From an uncultured Lutibacter sp. (GTDB taxonomy: Bacteria; Bacteroidota; Bacteroidia; Flavobacteriales; Flavobacteriaceae), in assembly GCF_947493565.1 (NCBI RefSeq), contig NZ_CANLRG010000001.1, forward strand, positions 248,001 through 312,000: 64,000 bases of DNA, in the 5' to 3' direction. A program made the position numbers and the translations under genes. Positions 17,089 to 26,162 of this stretch are shown piece after piece. Within the stretch, counting starts at the first letter, position 1; each line of letters starts with the position of its first letter. The notes beneath the pieces were generated by a model. The model made no database searches. It had not been told where the DNA came from and was given only the letters and a program-made list of their open reading frames with translations.

Positions 17089-18016
17089 AAAACCCCATTT
17101 TATTATTGCCGGTGAAAGACGTTCGGGTACAACTACACTTTATGATGTTTTAAGCAAACACCCCGAAATTGGAATGTTTGAAAAAACAGATTTTGATTAT
17201 TTTATTGAACCCGAATTATTCTCTTTAAAACCAATAATAGACGAAAATTCAATAAGTAATTGGGAGCAGAGCCATAGTAAATTAGAATATAACAGATTAT
17301 CTGAGAGGATAAAGGAGTCTATAACAGGTCAAAAAGATGCAGATTTATTATGGTGGAAACAAACTCATTCTAGATTGGCTAGATATTTACCATATTGTAA
17401 ATTTATTATAATACTTAGGGACCCTGTGAAAAGAGCTGAGAGTCAATATTTTAATGAGTTAAAGAAAGGTAGAGAAACTTTATCTTTTAAAAAAGCTATA
17501 GAAAGAGAGTTTAATGGTAACCTTACTTCATGGGAAAAATTACATTTACAATATATTAAGAGAGGCTGTTACATAGAAAGTATAGAACATTTCATAAAAT
17601 ATATACCAAAAGAAAGAGTCAAAATCGTAATTTTAGAAGAGTTGATGGAGAATTGGTCTGAAGAAATGGAAAGTATATGTACATTTTTAGGTATTAATAA
17701 TTCAGAAGAAATATTTCACAACCCAATTCAGTCTAATAAGGAAGAATTATTAGAAAAAAAATCATATGCAAAGTATCCTTTAATTAAATATCTATTTAAT
17801 TTTTGGGATAGATTAAGCGAGGCAATTATAGTAAGAGTTGCTAATAATAAATTTAAAAGAGATAAAATAAGAAAACAGTTAAGAGGCTTTTATTATACAT
17901 CTAAAAGAAAAAAACAAGTATTAAATATTGAAATAGAAAAGTATCTAAAAAATTATTACAAACCATTCAATCAAAAATTAGAAGAATTTTTGGGAGATAA
18001 AATAACTAAATGGTAA
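17081..18016 (+). CDS. Sulfotransferase (PAPS-dependent)
   Basis: Second sulfotransferase of the locus. Starting at ATG 17081 (MNKKPHFIIAGERRSGTTTL) gives 311 residues with the 5'-phosphosulfate loop right at the N-terminus, as is usual. The ATG at 17027 lies deep inside the acyltransferase gene and is less likely. The 3'-phosphate loop is FIIILRDPVKRAESQY. It resembles the heparan/carbohydrate sulfotransferase group more than the gene at 15530 does, so the two probably sulfate different positions or sugars. Confidence 0.88.
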   Translation: MNKKPHFIIAGERRSGTTTLYDVLSKHPEIGMFEKTDFDYFIEPELFSLKPIIDENSISNWEQSHSKLEYNRLSERIKESITGQKDADLLWWKQTHSRLARYLPYCKFIIILRDPVKRAESQYFNELKKGRETLSFKKAIEREFNGNLTSWEKLHLQYIKRGCYIESIEHFIKYIPKERVKIVILEELMENWSEEMESICTFLGINNSEEIFHNPIQSNKEELLEKKSYAKYPLIKYLFNFWDRLSEAIIVRVANNKFKRDKIRKQLRGFYYTSKRKKQVLNIEIEKYLKNYYKPFNQKLEEFLGDKITKW

Positions 18017-18019
18017 TTT

Positions 18020-18943
18020 ATGATTAGGCGTTTTTTAAATAAAGTAGAAAGTATTTATAAATACAAGTATTTTGCTAATAATGAAAAGGGAGCTTATAAT
18101 TTTTTATTGGATAAAATCTACAAATCGACTGATATCAACTTTATAGAAAATTGTTTGCAATTAGATTATTTTAGAGAAATATTAATACCTCAAGAATTTA
18201 AAATTCCCCAAAATAAAAATATATTAGTATTAGCTCCTCACCAAGATGACGAGATTATTGGATGTGGTGGAACAATTCTTAAACTACTTAAAAATAATAA
18301 TAAATTAACAATTGGGTTTTTAACAAATGGTGCTGAATTGTCAAATCCATTGGATTCAATAAAAATCAGGCATAAAGAAGCTAAAAAAGTTTGTAATGAT
18401 CTGGGTTGTAAAATGTTAGAGCTAGGTTTAGATAACATATCTATGAATGTTACAGATAATCATTTAAAGGTTTTAGTTGAATGGATTAAAAAAGATTGGG
18501 ATTATATATTTACAATTTGGCCATTAGATCAACCACCAAAACATAGACTTTGTTCTTATATAATAGGTAAAATATGTAGTGAATTAGAATTTGATAAAAG
18601 AATATTATTTTATGCAGTTCATACAGATTTATTACCTAATTTTTATGTTGATATAACCGATGAAATTAATACTAAACAAGATTTGTTGAAAAATTATACT
18701 TCACAATTAATGCATCAAAGATATGATCATATGTCTAAAGGTCTTGATGCTTGGAGATCTCGTTTTTTACAAAATTCGAATAAAGAAAGATATATTGAAA
18801 CGTTTACATATGTTTCATCCAAATCTTTTAAAGATTTTAATGCTATTTACGAGAAAACACCTTTGAATAATTTATTTAAAGGAAATAGGGTTTGTATTAG
18901 ATCATTTAAAAAATTAATTAAGCAAAATATAATTATGAATTAA
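18020..18943 (+). CDS. PIG-L (LmbE-like) deacetylase
   Basis: 307 residues. The zinc motif is APHQDDE (72-78, the PHxDDE signature), followed by IIGCGGTI; a later histidine in QPPKHRLCS is the usual third metal ligand region. PIG-L proteins remove N-acetyl groups from GlcNAc-type sugars or lipid-linked sugars. It ends sharing one base with neuA (TAATG). The proximity suggests de-N-acetylation of an amino sugar or nonulosonate in the same polymer; the substrate is unknown. Confidence 0.87.
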   Translation: MIRRFLNKVESIYKYKYFANNEKGAYNFLLDKIYKSTDINFIENCLQLDYFREILIPQEFKIPQNKNILVLAPHQDDEIIGCGGTILKLLKNNNKLTIGFLTNGAELSNPLDSIKIRHKEAKKVCNDLGCKMLELGLDNISMNVTDNHLKVLVEWIKKDWDYIFTIWPLDQPPKHRLCSYIIGKICSELEFDKRILFYAVHTDLLPNFYVDITDEINTKQDLLKNYTSQLMHQRYDHMSKGLDAWRSRFLQNSNKERYIETFTYVSSKSFKDFNAIYEKTPLNNLFKGNRVCIRSFKKLIKQNIIMN

Positions 18944-19608
18944 TGAAAATCATAGCAATTATACCAGCTCGAGGAGGTTCAAAGAGACTACCTAATAAAA
19001 ATTTAAAAATTTTTAATGCAGTCCCTTTGGTAGTTCATAGTATAAATTATGCTAAAGAAAATGGTATTCAAAAAATTATAGTAACCACAGATGATTTTAA
19101 AACAAAAGAGATTGCTTTAAAAAATGGAGTAGAGGTAATTGATAGACCTGAAGAATTGGCTACTGATATATCACCTACTATAGATGCTTTAAAACATGCT
19201 TTAGAAACTTTAGATGAAACATTTGATACTGTAATTTTATTGCAACCAACAAATCCATTGCGTCCTAAAAATTTATTAAAAGAAGCTTTACATAAATTTG
19301 AAGAAGATAATTATGATAGTTTGATGACTGTAAGTAGAAACAGACAAAAATTTGGAAAAATTAAAAATCATAAATTTGAACCTTTTAACTATAAAATAGG
19401 ACAGCGTAGTCAAGATTTAGAACCTTTATATTTTGAAAATGGTTTATTATATATTATAAAATCAAGTGTAATTAAAACAGGTAAAATTATTGGAGAGCAT
19501 CATTTTCCTTTTATAGTTGAACATCCATTTACTAGAGTTGATATTGATACTAAAGATGATTTTGAATATGCGGAATATTTGTTGACAAAGTATAAAAATA
19601 TAGAGTAA
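18943..19608 (+). CDS. neuA: Acylneuraminate (nonulosonate) cytidylyltransferase
   Basis: Activates a nine-carbon sialic-acid-type sugar with CTP to CMP-sugar. 221 residues, full length for the single-domain type. The CTP-binding signature is IPARGGSKRLPNKN (7-20), and LLQPTNPLRP and the C-terminal DIDTKDDFEYAEYLL also match. It is coupled to the PIG-L gene by TAATG. Sequence alone does not separate NeuA from PseF/LegF; the presence of neuC and the absence of Pse/Leg dehydratase-aminotransferase genes favour a neuraminate. Confidence 0.9.
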   Translation: MKIIAIIPARGGSKRLPNKNLKIFNAVPLVVHSINYAKENGIQKIIVTTDDFKTKEIALKNGVEVIDRPEELATDISPTIDALKHALETLDETFDTVILLQPTNPLRPKNLLKEALHKFEEDNYDSLMTVSRNRQKFGKIKNHKFEPFNYKIGQRSQDLEPLYFENGLLYIIKSSVIKTGKIIGEHHFPFIVEHPFTRVDIDTKDDFEYAEYLLTKYKNIE

Positions 19609-19610
19609 TT

Positions 19611-19771
19611 GGTTCTCGATACACTAGGCAACTCGAAATGATGTTTGTTTGGTGATGTTGTCGCTTCGAGTGATTTCGAAGAAATTGTATCGAGAAGTGT
19701 TTTGTAACCTGAATGGTTCTCGATATACTTTTAACACGAATTCCATTCGTATTAAAACTACTCGAACTGAC
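19611..19771. repeat. Composite repeat B-A'-B between neuA and neuB
   Basis: Three diverged elements: B-like 19611-19641 (GGTTCTCGATACACTAGGCA...CTCGAAATGA), A' 19660-19697 (GTCGCTTCGAGTGATTTCGA...TATCGAGAAG) and B-like 19714-19771 with an expanded loop (TGGTTCTCGATATAC...CTCGAACTGAC). The repeat begins two bases after the neuA stop codon and could fold into several hairpins in the mRNA. The rest of the neuA-neuB gap (19772-19887) shows no promoter motif. Confidence 0.85.
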
Positions 19772-19887
19772 ATTTTTTAGGTAAATAGTTATAGTGATAT
19801 TTAATTAATAGTTACAATTTTTAAAAGAACAAAGGTTGTATATAAAACCACTTGAATTGATAAATAGAATATAAAATAAAAAGAGAT

Positions 19888-20928
19888 ATGTACCCATACA
19901 TAGAAATAGCTGGAAGAAACATTGGACAAGATTTTCCACCGTTAGTAATTGCAGAAATAGGGATCAATCATGAAGGATCTTTAAAAACAGCTTTTGAAAT
20001 GGTAGATGCAGCACAAAGAGCAGGTGTTGAAGTAGTTAAACATCAAACACATATTGTAGAAGATGAAATGAATAGTATGGCAAAAAAGGTGATTCCAGGG
20101 AATGCAAATATATCTATTTATGAAATTATGGAACGCTGTGCATTGTCAGAAGCAGAAGAGATTAAATTAAAGCAATATGTTGAAGATAAAGGAATGTTAT
20201 TTATTTCAACCCCATTTTCAAGAGCCGCTGCAAATAGGTTACAAAAAATGGATGTTAAAGCTTTTAAAATTGGTTCAGGCGAATGTAATAATTATCCATT
20301 AATAGAACACATTGCTCAATTTGGAAAGCCTGTTATTTTGAGTACAGGAATGAATACCATAGAAAGCGTTCAAAAAGCAGTTGAGATATTTGATAATTAT
20401 AATGTTCCAGTTGCTTTATTGCATACTACTAATTTATATCCAACACCTCCAAACTTAGTGAGGTTAGGTGCAATGACACAATTACATAAAGCTTTTCCAA
20501 AAAAGGTATTTGGTTTGTCTGATCATACGTTAAACAATAATGCTTGTTTGGGAGCTGTAGCTTTAGGAGCTAGTATTATAGAACGTCATTTTACGGATAC
20601 CATGCAACGTAAGGGACCAGATATTATATGTAGTATGGATGAAAAAACTTGTAGTGAGTTAATTGGTTCAAGTAAAGAATTATGGTATATGCGTGGAGGA
20701 AAAAAAGAACCTACTAAAGAAGAACAAGTTACTATGGATTTTGCATTTGCAACAGTTTGTAGTATAGCTCCTATAAAAGAAGGAGAGTTGTTTACAAAAG
20801 ATAATATTTGGGTGAAGCGTCCAGGTACAGGAGAAATTTTAGCAGCACATTTTAATGAGATTTTAGGAAAAAGAGCCACACATGATATTTTGAATGATGA
20901 ACAATTGAGTTGGAACTGTATAAAATAA
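19888..20928 (+). CDS. neuB: N-acetylneuraminate synthase family (nonulosonate synthase)
   Basis: Condenses a six-carbon N-acyl amino sugar (ManNAc or analogue) with phosphoenolpyruvate. 346 residues, full length: NeuB TIM barrel with [11 protein letters not shown] (about 20-30), [21 protein letters not shown] and [14 protein letters not shown], then a C-terminal SAF/antifreeze-like domain (about 285-346, [14 protein letters not shown]). It lies in the order neuA-neuB-neuC. NeuB, PseI and LegI are hard to tell apart without a tree. Confidence 0.92.
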   Translation: MYPYIEIAGRNIGQDFPPLVIAEIGINHEGSLKTAFEMVDAAQRAGVEVVKHQTHIVEDEMNSMAKKVIPGNANISIYEIMERCALSEAEEIKLKQYVEDKGMLFISTPFSRAAANRLQKMDVKAFKIGSGECNNYPLIEHIAQFGKPVILSTGMNTIESVQKAVEIFDNYNVPVALLHTTNLYPTPPNLVRLGAMTQLHKAFPKKVFGLSDHTLNNNACLGAVALGASIIERHFTDTMQRKGPDIICSMDEKTCSELIGSSKELWYMRGGKKEPTKEEQVTMDFAFATVCSIAPIKEGELFTKDNIWVKRPGTGEILAAHFNEILGKRATHDILNDEQLSWNCIK

Positions 20929-21026
20929 ATTGAAGTTAGTAGAAAGATACTTTGAATGATACTAGAAGTAAGTTTTATAAATAGTTATTAAAAGTGAAAT
21001 ACTTATTTTTTAAAAAAAAGTAAAAG

Positions 21027-21034
21027 TATATTTG
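21027..21034 (+). promoter_or_regulatory. Bacteroidota promoter motif (TATATTTG) before neuC
   Basis: TATATTTG matches TAnnTTTG 48 bp upstream of the neuC start codon, in a 153-bp gap. No clear -33 TTG. It suggests that neuC and the genes after it can be transcribed on their own. Confidence 0.55.
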
Positions 21035-21081
21035 TATCTCTATTACATCCTAAGAAATATGTATGTTGAGAAGTATTTAAA

Positions 21082-22212
21082 ATGAAAATAAAAAAAATAG
21101 TTTTTTTAACAGGTACAAGAGCCGATTTTGGTAAAATAAAATCGTTGATACATATACTTCAACATAGCAGCCAATTTGAACCTTATATTTTTGTTACTGG
21201 AATGCATATGCAAAAAGTTTATGGATTTACAGTGCTTGAAGTAGAAAAATGTGGGTTTAAAAACATTTCAAGATTTGAAAATTACACTCATGAAACAACC
21301 ATGGATTTAACCTTATCTAAAACTATAGAAGGTTTTTCATCGTATATTAATGAGTTAAAACCCGACTTAATAGTAGTTCATGGGGATAGAGTAGAGGCTT
21401 TGGCAGGGGCTATAGTAGGAAGTTTAAACAATATATTGGTTGCACACATAGAGGGGGGTGAATTGAGTGGTACTATAGATGAGCTGATAAGACATTCTAT
21501 AAGTAAATTATCACATATTCATTTTGTATCAAATAGTGAAGCAAAAAATAGGTTATTACAAATGGGTGAAATTGAAGAAGCTATAAAAATTATTGGTTCT
21601 CCTGATATTGATAGCATGTTTTCTAACACTTTACCAACATTGCAAGTAGCTAAAGAATATTATGATATTTCTTTTGCTAATTATGCAATTGCAATGTTTC
21701 ATCCAGTAACAACAGAGTATGATAAAATAGCTGAATATGCTAAAAACTTTACAAGTGCATTACTAGTGAGTAATTTAAATTATTTGGTAATTTACCCCAA
21801 TAATGATTTAGGTTCAAGTTTAATATTAAAAGAATTTGAAGCATTAAAAAGAAATTCTCATTTTAGAATTCTACCCTCTTTAAGATTTGAATATTTTTTA
21901 ACCTTGTTAAAAAATGCAAATTTTATTATAGGTAATTCAAGTGCAGGTGTTAGAGAAGCTCCTTATTATAGTGTGAAAACTATTAATGTGGGAACAAGAC
22001 AACAAAATAGAGTTGTAAATAAATCTATAATAAATTGTGATTATTCAAAATCAGCCATTCTAAAAAGTATAAATAATTTAAATTTAAAACCATTATCTTA
22101 TGAAATAAATGTAGATTTTGGTAAAGGAAATAGTGCTCATTTATTTAAAGAAATTTTGGAAGAAAAAAATTTTTGGAAAATAGCCAAACAAAAGCAATTT
22201 AACGACTTTTAG
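21082..22212 (+). CDS. neuC: Hydrolysing UDP-N-acetylglucosamine 2-epimerase
   Basis: Makes ManNAc (or an analogue) for NeuB by epimerising and hydrolysing a UDP-amino sugar. 376 residues, normal length. The family signature is FLTGTRADFGKIK (8-20), with VVHGDRVEALAGA, HIEGGELSGTIDELIRHSISKLSH and GSPDIDSM, and the C-terminal GNSSAGVREAP uridine-binding region. With neuB and neuA this completes UDP-GlcNAc to CMP-sialic acid. The LegG homologue acting on a bacillosamine derivative is the alternative. Confidence 0.92.
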   Translation: MKIKKIVFLTGTRADFGKIKSLIHILQHSSQFEPYIFVTGMHMQKVYGFTVLEVEKCGFKNISRFENYTHETTMDLTLSKTIEGFSSYINELKPDLIVVHGDRVEALAGAIVGSLNNILVAHIEGGELSGTIDELIRHSISKLSHIHFVSNSEAKNRLLQMGEIEEAIKIIGSPDIDSMFSNTLPTLQVAKEYYDISFANYAIAMFHPVTTEYDKIAEYAKNFTSALLVSNLNYLVIYPNNDLGSSLILKEFEALKRNSHFRILPSLRFEYFLTLLKNANFIIGNSSAGVREAPYYSVKTINVGTRQQNRVVNKSIINCDYSKSAILKSINNLNLKPLSYEINVDFGKGNSAHLFKEILEEKNFWKIAKQKQFNDF

Positions 22213-22220
22213 ATGTTAGT

Positions 22221-23606
22221 ATGAAAAAAGTTTGCATAGTAATTCCTGATGGAACTGGAATTCGAAATTATTTGTATTCCAATTTAATGAAGCACTTGTT
22301 TAAAAATAAGTGTGAAATTGTATTGTTGCATAATATTTCTTCCAAAGCCATTGCAGAAATTAAAAAAGTTCATAAGCAACCCTTTGAAGTTTATAAATTA
22401 CCAAATTATAAGGAAACAGCGTTCCAAAAATTTTTACGTGAAACCGTTTGTTATGCTAGATTGGTGTATTATAAAAAGTTGGTAAATAATGCTACTATAT
22501 TAAATGCATGGAAACCTAATACCAAAAGTATTGCAAAAAAAATGTTTTACAAACTGGTCCAGTTTTTAGGTAAATTAGTTTCAAATAAATATTCTTGGGT
22601 GGTATCATTAGAAAAAATACAATTGCAATTGGTGTTGCATAAAAGTACTACGCTACAAAAAGAACTTTTAAAACAAATACAACCAGATGTTATTTTTTCT
22701 ACACATCAACGAGCAATGAATGCATTGCCATTAATTTTAGCTGCCCATCAATTAGGGATTGAAACAGTTGGGGCAATTTTTTCTTGGGATAATTTACCTA
22801 AGGCACGATTAACGGTAAAAACGGATAGCTATGTGGTGTGGTCTACCTATATGAAAAAAGAACTGCAGTTATATTATCCTGAAATTGATACAAAAGCCAT
22901 TACGATTACTGGAACACCGCAATTTGAATTTTATTTTAATAAAAAATTCATACTTCCTAAAAAATATTTTTATGAAAAATATGCGTTAGATTTTTCAAAA
23001 AAAATACTATGTTTTTCAGGAGATGATGTGCGTACTTCACCTTTTGATCCAGTATATTTAAATGATTTAGCCTCCGCTATAGAAAAGGAAAATTTACCGT
23101 ATCAAATTGTATTAAGAAGAGCCCCTGTAGATGTGTCTGGAAGGTTTAAAGAAGTAGTTTTAAAGTATCCATCTATCATAAAAGAAATAGCACCTTTATG
23201 GAATTTTGATGCAAATAACCGTACAAATTGGCAAATTATTTATCCAACATTTAAGGATGTTGAATTATTAGTAAGTACGGTTTATTATGCAGATGCCGTA
23301 GTAAATGTTGGATCTACGATGGCGCATGATTTTGCTATGTTTGGGAAACCTGCTATTTATTTGAATTATAATTCGGTTGTATCAAAAGAATGGAATATTG
23401 AAACCATTTATCAATTTCAACATTTTAGAAGTATGCAAGGTTTAAATCCTGTTTTATGGTTAGATGCCAAAAAAGAAATAAAAAAAGTGTTAAATTGTGT
23501 TTTTGAAAGCCCTAAATTAGAGCAGAAGGCTTGGTTAAACCTAATTGCAGAACATCAAAAAACAGCTTCAACTCGTATTGCTAAAAAATTAATATCGTGC
23601 ACATAG
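22221..23606 (+). CDS. GT-B fold glycosyltransferase, candidate sialyltransferase
   Basis: 461 residues. KKVCIVIPDGTGIRNYLYSNL forms the N-terminal Rossmann start; the C-terminal donor domain has AVVNVGSTMAHDFAMFGKPAIYLNY, the GSTxxHDxxxxGKP pattern seen in GT28-like and CDP-glycerol-type transferases. IFSWDNLPKARLTVKTDSYVVW is the conserved middle part. The family is not one I can name. It follows neuC by 8 bp, so it may be the enzyme that uses the CMP-nonulosonate; this is inferred only from position. Confidence 0.7.
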   Translation: MKKVCIVIPDGTGIRNYLYSNLMKHLFKNKCEIVLLHNISSKAIAEIKKVHKQPFEVYKLPNYKETAFQKFLRETVCYARLVYYKKLVNNATILNAWKPNTKSIAKKMFYKLVQFLGKLVSNKYSWVVSLEKIQLQLVLHKSTTLQKELLKQIQPDVIFSTHQRAMNALPLILAAHQLGIETVGAIFSWDNLPKARLTVKTDSYVVWSTYMKKELQLYYPEIDTKAITITGTPQFEFYFNKKFILPKKYFYEKYALDFSKKILCFSGDDVRTSPFDPVYLNDLASAIEKENLPYQIVLRRAPVDVSGRFKEVVLKYPSIIKEIAPLWNFDANNRTNWQIIYPTFKDVELLVSTVYYADAVVNVGSTMAHDFAMFGKPAIYLNYNSVVSKEWNIETIYQFQHFRSMQGLNPVLWLDAKKEIKKVLNCVFESPKLEQKAWLNLIAEHQKTASTRIAKKLISCT

Positions 23607-24733
23607 TTTATTTAACAAATGAATATCCAACTCAACAAGTTGCACATGGTGGTATAGGAACTTTTGTTCAAAATATTGCCCGAAATTTAGTACAGCAACA
23701 AATTAAAGTTTCTGTAATAGGAATTAGCATGACTGCTTCTAAAGAAAGTTTTATAAATGATAAAGGAGTTCAAGTATATAGAATTCCACAATCTAAAGCA
23801 TCTTTAGGAAAATTTATTTTTAATTCTTTTCGTATTCGAAAAAAAATAAAAGAAATTCACAAACAAACTCCCATTAACATTGTTGAAGGATCGGAGTTAT
23901 CATTTGCTTTTTTACCCAAAAAAACCTGGTATAAAAAAGTAATTCGAATGCATGGAGGACATCATTTTTTTGCGGTTACTTTAAACAAGAAGCCTGCATT
24001 ATGGCGTTCATTTCAAGAAAGAGTTTCTTTTAAAAAAGCCGATGCATTGATAGCTGTAAGTAATTTTGTTGGAGAAACAACCCAACACTTGCTTCAATTT
24101 AAAAAACCATATACAACCATTTATAATTTTATTGATGTGTCGCATTTCAATAAAAAATGCGATGTAGAAATACAACCCAATGCTATTTTATTTATTGGTA
24201 CAATTTGTGAAAAAAAGGGAGTAAAACAATTGATTGAAGCTTTTTTATTGGTAAAAAACAACATACCAAACGCTACTTTACACTTGGTTGGAAGAGATTG
24301 GAAAAGTGAAGAAATACCATCGTACACTTCCTATATAAAAAAAAGAATACCTAAAATGTATTTGCAAGATGTTACATTTTACGGAACGGTATCTTATGAA
24401 CAGATACCAACATTAATTGCTCAATCAGAAGTTTGCGTATATCCTTCACATATGGAATCTTTTGGGTTGACTGTTATTGAGGCTATGGCAACAAAGAAAG
24501 CAATAGTTTTTAGTGATATTCCACCATTTAAAGAAATTATAAGAGATCAAAAAGACGGATTGGCATGTGATCCATTTAAACCAAGTGATATTGCTGAGAA
24601 AATAATTTTTATATTAACAGAAAAAAAGCAAGCTGCTGCAATGGCTCAAAACGCTTTTGATGCTGTACACCAAAAATTTAATTTAGAGAATAGTTTACAA
24701 GAGAATATTAATTTTTACAACGCAATACATTGA
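23597..24733 (+). CDS. Glycosyltransferase family 4
   Basis: 378 residues, GTG start at 23597, overlapping the previous gene by 10 bp. MHIVYLTNEYPTQQVAHGGIGTFVQNIA is the typical GT4 N-terminus with the glycine-rich acceptor loop. The donor domain shows FIGTICEKKGVKQLIEAF, LVGRDW and the EX7E motif ESFGLTVIEAMATKKAIVFS. The end overlaps the next start (TTGA). Confidence 0.92.
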   Translation: MHIVYLTNEYPTQQVAHGGIGTFVQNIARNLVQQQIKVSVIGISMTASKESFINDKGVQVYRIPQSKASLGKFIFNSFRIRKKIKEIHKQTPINIVEGSELSFAFLPKKTWYKKVIRMHGGHHFFAVTLNKKPALWRSFQERVSFKKADALIAVSNFVGETTQHLLQFKKPYTTIYNFIDVSHFNKKCDVEIQPNAILFIGTICEKKGVKQLIEAFLLVKNNIPNATLHLVGRDWKSEEIPSYTSYIKKRIPKMYLQDVTFYGTVSYEQIPTLIAQSEVCVYPSHMESFGLTVIEAMATKKAIVFSDIPPFKEIIRDQKDGLACDPFKPSDIAEKIIFILTEKKQAAAMAQNAFDAVHQKFNLENSLQENINFYNAIH

Positions 24734-25941
24734 AATTCGTCATTATAACACATGCTATACATAAATTAACGAAGCAAGGTATTTTTACTTATGAGCCTTA
24801 TGTACGTGAAATGAACTTATGGCTAAAATATGTGGACGCAGTTAACATTGTAGCACCAATTTCATCTAAAAAGGTGAGTACTATTGAGAGTGCTTATGCG
24901 TTTAAGAAAATGGAGGCTATTCAATTAAATCCTATTCCTTCATTTAATATCACTTCATTTAAAAACAGCCTAAAGACTTTGTTTAAACTACCTTTGATAT
25001 GTTATCAAATTTTTAAAGCCATGTATTGGGCAGATCATATTCATTTGCGCTGCCCAGGAAACGTAGGGATGTTAGGCTGTTTGGTTCAAATTGTTTTTCC
25101 AACCAAACCTAAAACGATAAAGTATGCTGGAAATTGGGATCCTAAAAGTAAACAACCCCTAAGTTATAGAATTCAAAAATGGCTACTGTCTAATTCATTT
25201 TTAACCAGAAACTGTAAGGTATTGGTGTATGGAGAATGGCCAAACCAACCTAAAAATATTGTTCCATTTTTTACAGCAAGTTATTCGGAAACGGAGTTGG
25301 AGGAAATAGCATCTAAAACTCTTTTAAAGAATAAAGAGATTGCTTTGTTGCATACTCCTCGCAATTTTGGCAAGTTAGATTACTCAATAGTTGAAGAAAA
25401 ATCTGATACTCAAAAGCTCTACTTAATTTATGTAGGTGGTTTAACGATAGGAAAACAACCCTTAGTAAGTGTTCAAGTGGCAGAACAATTAAAAGCCATG
25501 GGATATGCAGTACAATTAGATATTTATGGCGATGGAGAAGAACGTACAAAGCTTGAAAACTATATAGCTACTAAGCAATTGCAACAAGAAGTGATTTTAC
25601 ATGGAAATACAGCTAAAGATATGGTAAAAAAAGCCTACCAAAAAGCGCATTTTTTGGTGTTTATATCTAAATCTGAAGGGTGGCCTAAAGTGGTTGCAGA
25701 AGCCATGTTTTGGGGTTGCGTACCTATTACAAGTAACGTATCTTGCATCCCATATATGTTAGGTGAAGGAAGTAGAGGAACTATAGTAGCTCCAAATGTG
25801 AATGAAATTTGTATTGTAATTAAAAGATATTTAACAACTATTGAAATGTATAAGATGCATTCAAAAAATGCGTTAGAGTGGTCACGAAACTTTACGTTGG
25901 AAAAATTTGAGCAGGGGATTGCTTCGCTGTGCTCGCAATGA
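24730..25941 (+). CDS. Glycosyltransferase family 4 with repeat-encoded C-terminus
   Basis: 403 residues, TTG start at 24730 inside the TTGA overlap with the previous stop codon; the protein begins KFVIITHAIHKLTKQG. The donor domain has YVGGLTIGKQPLVSVQVAEQL, IYGDGEERTKLE and KSEGWPKVVAEAMFWGCVPITS. The last eight residues (GIASLCSQ) and the stop codon are encoded by the first unit of the 31-bp repeat array, so the original end of the gene has been replaced or extended by the repeat. Function is probably retained, since the catalytic domain is complete. Confidence 0.9.
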   Translation: MKFVIITHAIHKLTKQGIFTYEPYVREMNLWLKYVDAVNIVAPISSKKVSTIESAYAFKKMEAIQLNPIPSFNITSFKNSLKTLFKLPLICYQIFKAMYWADHIHLRCPGNVGMLGCLVQIVFPTKPKTIKYAGNWDPKSKQPLSYRIQKWLLSNSFLTRNCKVLVYGEWPNQPKNIVPFFTASYSETELEEIASKTLLKNKEIALLHTPRNFGKLDYSIVEEKSDTQKLYLIYVGGLTIGKQPLVSVQVAEQLKAMGYAVQLDIYGDGEERTKLENYIATKQLQQEVILHGNTAKDMVKKAYQKAHFLVFISKSEGWPKVVAEAMFWGCVPITSNVSCIPYMLGEGSRGTIVAPNVNEICIVIKRYLTTIEMYKMHSKNALEWSRNFTLEKFEQGIASLCSQ

Positions 25942-26162
25942 CGTGAGGGATTGCTTCACTTTGTTCGCAATGACTGGGGGATTGCTTCGCTGTGTTCGCA
26001 ATGACTGGGGGATTGCTTCACTTTGTTCGCAATGACTGGGAGATTGCTTCGCTTTGTTCGCAATGACTGGGAGATTGCTTCGCTGTGCTCGCAATGACGT
26101 GAGGGATTGCTTCGCTGTGCTCGCAATGACTGGGGGATTGCTTCGCGTTGCTCGCAATGACA
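25914..26162. repeat. 31/32-bp tandem repeat array, eight units
   Basis: Eight head-to-tail units of GGGGATTGCTTCGCTGTGCT CGCAATGACTG type. The conserved ATTGCTTC falls at 25918, 25950, 25981, 26012, 26043, 26074, 26106 and 26137, giving periods of 31 or 32 bp. Variants alternate between CGCTGTGCTCGC and CACTTTGTTCGC. Units carry an internal short inverted arrangement (GCTTCGC/GCTCGCAA). This sequence family is a widespread intergenic bacterial repeat whose translations give spurious proteins of the CEERSNLPVIASEAKQS kind. There are no unique spacers, so it is not CRISPR. Confidence 0.95.

Noticed and set aside
25914-26162. CRISPR array with 31-bp spacing
   Set aside because: The whole period is repeated sequence with no spacers.
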